DNA of 64,000 nucleotides, taken from positions 20,233,804-20,297,803 of the forward strand of contig CP137668.1 of NCBI GenBank assembly GCA_037976565.1. The letters are read 5' to 3'. The position numbers and the translations under genes are program-made. The stretch comes from Mesocentrotus franciscanus (taxonomy: Eukaryota; Echinodermata; Echinoidea; Camarodonta; Strongylocentrotidae). The notes beneath the pieces were generated by a model. It did no database searches. It saw only the letters and a program-made list of their open reading frames with translations, and was not told the DNA's origin. Shown here piece by piece: positions 60,160 to 64,000 of the stretch. Numbering within the stretch: position 1 is the stretch's first letter; every line of letters starts with the position of its first letter.

Positions 60160-60330
60160 AAAAGCAGCGGCATGGCTCGTAACAGGCTCATTTAGGCGTA
60201 ATAGAGCGGCGAGTCTTTGCCGAGGTTGCCGCGATGGGGACATGAAAGGAGCCGCTATGGCGAATAAGGCTAGCGTAATTTCAACAAGTGCGAGCCTAAG
60301 CGGGTCGCTATACCATTGATTCCCTTCCAG
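60160..60330. other. GC-elevated unique island, possible cis-regulatory element
   Basis: About 160 bp with many CpGs (AGAGCGGCGAGTCTTTGCCG, GGTTGCCGCGATGGGG, GAGCCGCTATGGCG). All frames contain stops or lack recognisable protein. Third such island within 2.2 kb. Confidence 0.22.
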
Positions 60331-60349
60331 ATATAGTTATGCGTAATGT

Positions 60350-63300
60350 ACCTCCTATATCATGAGAAAGAGAGAAAGAGAGGAACATAAAAATGCCTTA
60401 ACCCTCTCGCTCCTCACTACCAGTACGTGTTTTGTGAATTGAGATGGTTTTAGGGTTTCGGCGCTTTCCAGTTTCCTATCGTTGGTGGAAGAAGCAGAAC
60501 AATTTCAAGATAATCCCTTTTCTTCACTTCAGGAAGTGTGTGGAAAAAAAAATTCTTCTAATTTAATCGAAAATACACATTATTTTAATTTTAATAAGAA
60601 ATCAATATGTAGTTGATTAAGTGTTCATCATCCTTGCATTAGAAATGGAAAGAAATCATGTTTCATGATAATAAGGCAAGTTCTTATAACTAGTATCATT
60701 TCAATACTACAAAATCGCGTTGCCATGGAAAATTTGGAAATAATCTCAACGAAATCCAGCTTGTAGTTATACAACCCATTTTTACAAATTTGAGCTCTTT
60801 TAGCATGTTTAGGCTTCATCTTTCAGTCATGTTACTGTCACTGATTTTCATTTCTTCTTGCCTGTCATCCAGATATTGTGTAACTCATTTCGGTTGAATA
60901 CAAAACATATACCCTTTTGCATGAATGTGGGGGCTTGCTTTGCTTTTTCCAAATCCCAGATAAATACCTACCTGGTTGGGGAGTTTATTATATGAGAAAG
61001 TTTTGGAATATGGTGCCTCAGGGGTTAGTAAAGACATGGATAGCGTCTATAGGTATCTTTGGGATTCCGTGTTTGATTTCTTGTAAACAAAAAAAAATCA
61101 GACAGTTTGTTTGTTTGTTTGTTTTTAAAACCACTTCTTTAATCACTTAAAATCACTATCTGCAATATTTCGAATGTCTATGGACCTTCTTTTGTCATTT
61201 ATATGCCCTGCATCTACCTGTAATTTGGTTTTGTCTGGGGCTATTATATGTGTCCTTTATTGCGCCTGTTTGATCAATAAAGTGATGTTTTAAAACAGTA
61301 TTCTTTTTTTTTTGGGGGGGGGGGTGTGCAAATTGAAATTTTGAGAATCGGCACCTTCCCACCCTCATTCTAAACAATAAAACCTTGTAGATTCGGAAAA
61401 TAATTTCATCCTTGAGGTATTTGTAAATGAGCGAATCTACACGATATATTTATCAGTAGCGGGAAAATCCATTAAAATACTTAACATGTGCTTTCTCGAA
61501 AACGCAGGTGCTAAAAATGAAAAAAATATTAAATGGGTTATGTTCTGCCTCTGGGGATGTACGTATAAAAATGTGGAAATTAATATTCTTCTGACCCCGA
61601 TAGAACTCTGTTTATCAACCTTATACATGTATTTACTTCTTCAAATTCCAAGTAAAAAACATTAATTTTAATAAAAACTTTCTAGTAACTTTCATCCACA
61701 TCTGTTAGAATACGTCTTTGTTCATCGACTTTCCAGTCACTTGCCAAGCATGTTATATTATAACAAATGCAAATAATGAACATGAATTTGAAGTCACATG
61801 TTCACACATTATCTTACTCTCCTAACGATGAACAGAACACACTGTTCGAAAAGCGTAGAGACAGATAAACTCTCTTTCATATCTTGCAGGCATTGTGTTC
61901 CGATTTTTTTTTTACCACATTGTCTAGTCGCTGTCATCCTTATGGAAATTGGCGAAGCGGTAATGTATTAAATATGAACAATTGAATATAAAATCAAACT
62001 GAATGGCCTTCAAAATGGCCCCGATATAGATAAGGTGTTTAGGAGACAACTGTAAACTGTAAAAGTGTAAGAGTTGTTAGCAATAAGAGTCCTTCTTCTG
62101 CAAATAATTTTATAAAGTTTGATGGAATATGGTAATGTTACAATTTATCTTTTCTTTTTTTAAAATAAGAATTGTGTATATTCGCTTATTCATGATTCAT
62201 TGTCAGAGAGTACTTTTTAGTAGTCCATGTTTGGTGTGATACCGATTGTTTAAATATTTATATGGAATGCAGAAGAAAATCAAATCAAAATACAACGCAG
62301 TCGAATGGCCAATACTTGCCAATCATTAAATGCCATTACGTCTAAAAAACAATCATAACCTCTTTTTTTTTAAATTACAAACAGTTTGTCCGAATTTGTA
62401 ACAATTTTCCAAACTGAATATCAATTTTGTTTTGTTTTCATCCAATTTGTATTGAATTTGTTTTTAGAGATATGGTTGCCATTTGACATGTTTGGATAGC
62501 AAGTCTAATCTTTAGTAAGTCTTATCTCCACTTAGTTAATTTTGTTCTTTTTTGTATAGATTGCATACATCTTAAGTGTATAATGCATGGAATGTTCGAA
62601 GAAACCATTAATCTTATTCATAAGCTATTCTAGTTACATATGTATTACAAATCAAATATGTTTTTTTACGTCTGTCATGTTCCAATGGAATCTAATCTTG
62701 AATTAGTATTAAAATCATGATAATGATATATTACGTGATTATGATTATTGTCATTATTCTATCACGATCTGGGCCATGGTCTGCAAGTATGCAATGACAT
62801 TATTTTCCATTTTTGTTTCCAAAAAGACCGCATCGATATGACCTCAGAGTGACCCTATCATTCTTTCTAATAAAAGTATATTCTTTCAGCCTCTGTCAGT
62901 ATTACTTATAAGATACATCAGTTGATATTTTACTTTTTCTATGACAATAATTTAGCTATATTTGCTTTTATTCTGCCCTGTCTCTATACATCTTTTTACC
63001 ACACGTTTGATTATTTATTTGATATTTTCTTTTATATTTCATGTTGTTTGTGTGTTTATTTAATTGTTTATTTGTTTGTTTCTTTGTTTGTATCTTTTTT
63101 GACAAATTATTTTACATTATTTATTGTTTAGAAATCGCATTTGATTTTCTTGCTCATTTCATAATCCTTCTTTTCATCATCTTTTTTTTCCAACTAATCA
63201 CTCATTTATTATTTTTCACGTTGTCTCAATTTGACCAGTCTGTGTGTGTCTGGTTGGCTCTTTGTATTAATCTAGCTTCTCCAAACTCTTAGGTTTCTGT

Positions 63301-64000
63301 TCATTTCTATATGTTCATTGTCATTGCCTTTACCTATGATTTGGCAAACATATAAACAAAATTAGAGAAGCATTTTCCGTTTATACTTCTCTTGCTTCTC
63401 TGATGGTTTAGCCTAACGATGTATTCTGGTGTCACATATTACCAGAGTCACACAGGCAGATTGAAATTCATTTGATTTTCGCCATTACAAGAACACCGCG
63501 TGAGGTGCAGAGTACGAAATATAGGTAGAATGTTAAGGGTTTGAATTAAGTTCAAACCTTCAGGATGTGCAAATCATCGCGAGATTGCACAAGTTTAGAG
63601 GTTTTAAAATATACCCTATGATTTGTATCTATCAGGGAAAAAACCAGCAACAGGTGGTCAGTTTGTGATATGACAAAATAAATATTATCTTCTCATGATA
63701 TAAATTTCATAAAACTAATACATATCTTTATTTTGTAATACAGAATATATTATCGATTAAATATTTATAATAACAGCAACTTCAATAGAAGCCATCCCTT
63801 CAAATTATTTGGTCAGATTTTGTCAGTACAGGTTCAAGGAAAATATATAGTCAGAGTTATTTAAAACATGAAGCCTGAAGTCTAGCAGTAAATAACCCCG
63901 ATGAGAAAAAAGATATAATGGTCTGTACGGCATATTTTTCTAAAAGTGTTTCAAGTATTCCCCCTTCAATATATTGCCATGAATCAAATTATTTAAGAAA
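60350..64000. other. AT-rich sequence, no gene recognised
   Basis: Only homopolymer and simple tracts stand out: (TTTG)n at about 61107-61123, a T-run followed by a G-run at about 61304-61325, and TTTG/TTTA-rich sequence at 63040-63110. No exons, RNA genes or transposon ends were recognised. Confidence 0.4.

Overview
This is a window of animal nuclear DNA, AT-rich and almost entirely non-coding. It is dominated by intron and intergenic sequence, pyrimidine/purine microsatellites, minisatellites and many small non-autonomous DNA transposons (MITEs). Nothing bacterial, viral or organellar was recognised: there are no operons, no rRNA, no intact tRNA and no long open reading frame of recognisable function. 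The repeat repertoire suggests a marine invertebrate deuterostome, most likely a sea urchin or relative. It includes fold-back MITEs ending in GGGGCGTTTCACAAA-like termini, a pogo-type CAGTCAAACCTG MITE, a tRNA-derived SINE fragment, long CT arrays and a CCCTAA interstitial repeat. The species assignment is inference.

The one confidently recognised gene piece is on the minus strand at 35181-35312. It is the first coding exon of a Slac2/exophilin-type (melanophilin/MyRIP-like) Rab27 effector. It has a good Kozak start, the MGRKLxL...QRDF...R signature of the N-terminal Rab-binding helix, a polypyrimidine-AG acceptor upstream and a GTGAGT donor. A plausible 5' non-coding first exon ends at 47631 with a GTAAGTAT donor inside a CpG-richer patch (47.6-47.9 kb). 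If that is correct, intron 1 is about 12.3 kb and almost all of 1-35180 is intron 2 or beyond. The zinc-finger exon expected next was not found.

Layout. 1-3.2 kb: unique sequence plus a diverged 490-bp-period duplication. 3.4-4.4 kb: a Harbinger-like MITE. 5-8.8 kb: microsatellites and minisatellites, including a perfect 4 x 51 bp array. 10-17.6 kb: two inverted copies of a TTAA-flanked MITE, two MITEs whose terminal motif recurs internally (11.0-11.6 and 16.1-16.55 kb), and a 7 x 48 bp minisatellite. 19.5-20.6 kb: a hAT-like MITE with 8-bp TSD, short tandem repeats and a fold-back. 22.4-27.2 kb: CT arrays. 28.2-28.8 kb: an element with about 60-bp TIRs. 31.2-32.3 kb: an iterated TATGTCRTACGGGACA motif and a fold-back MITE. 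33-45.7 kb: the gene exon, more MITEs including one nested inside another, a SINE fragment, and an interstitial telomere-like tract. 45.2-47.6 kb: a GC-rich MITE and a G/C-run hairpin. 48-64 kb: upstream of the putative promoter, with CT arrays, a GCCGAC-rich repeat pair and a few GC-elevated unique islands that could be cis-regulatory.

All repeat calls come from reading termini, flanking duplications and internal periodicity by eye; no database search was possible.
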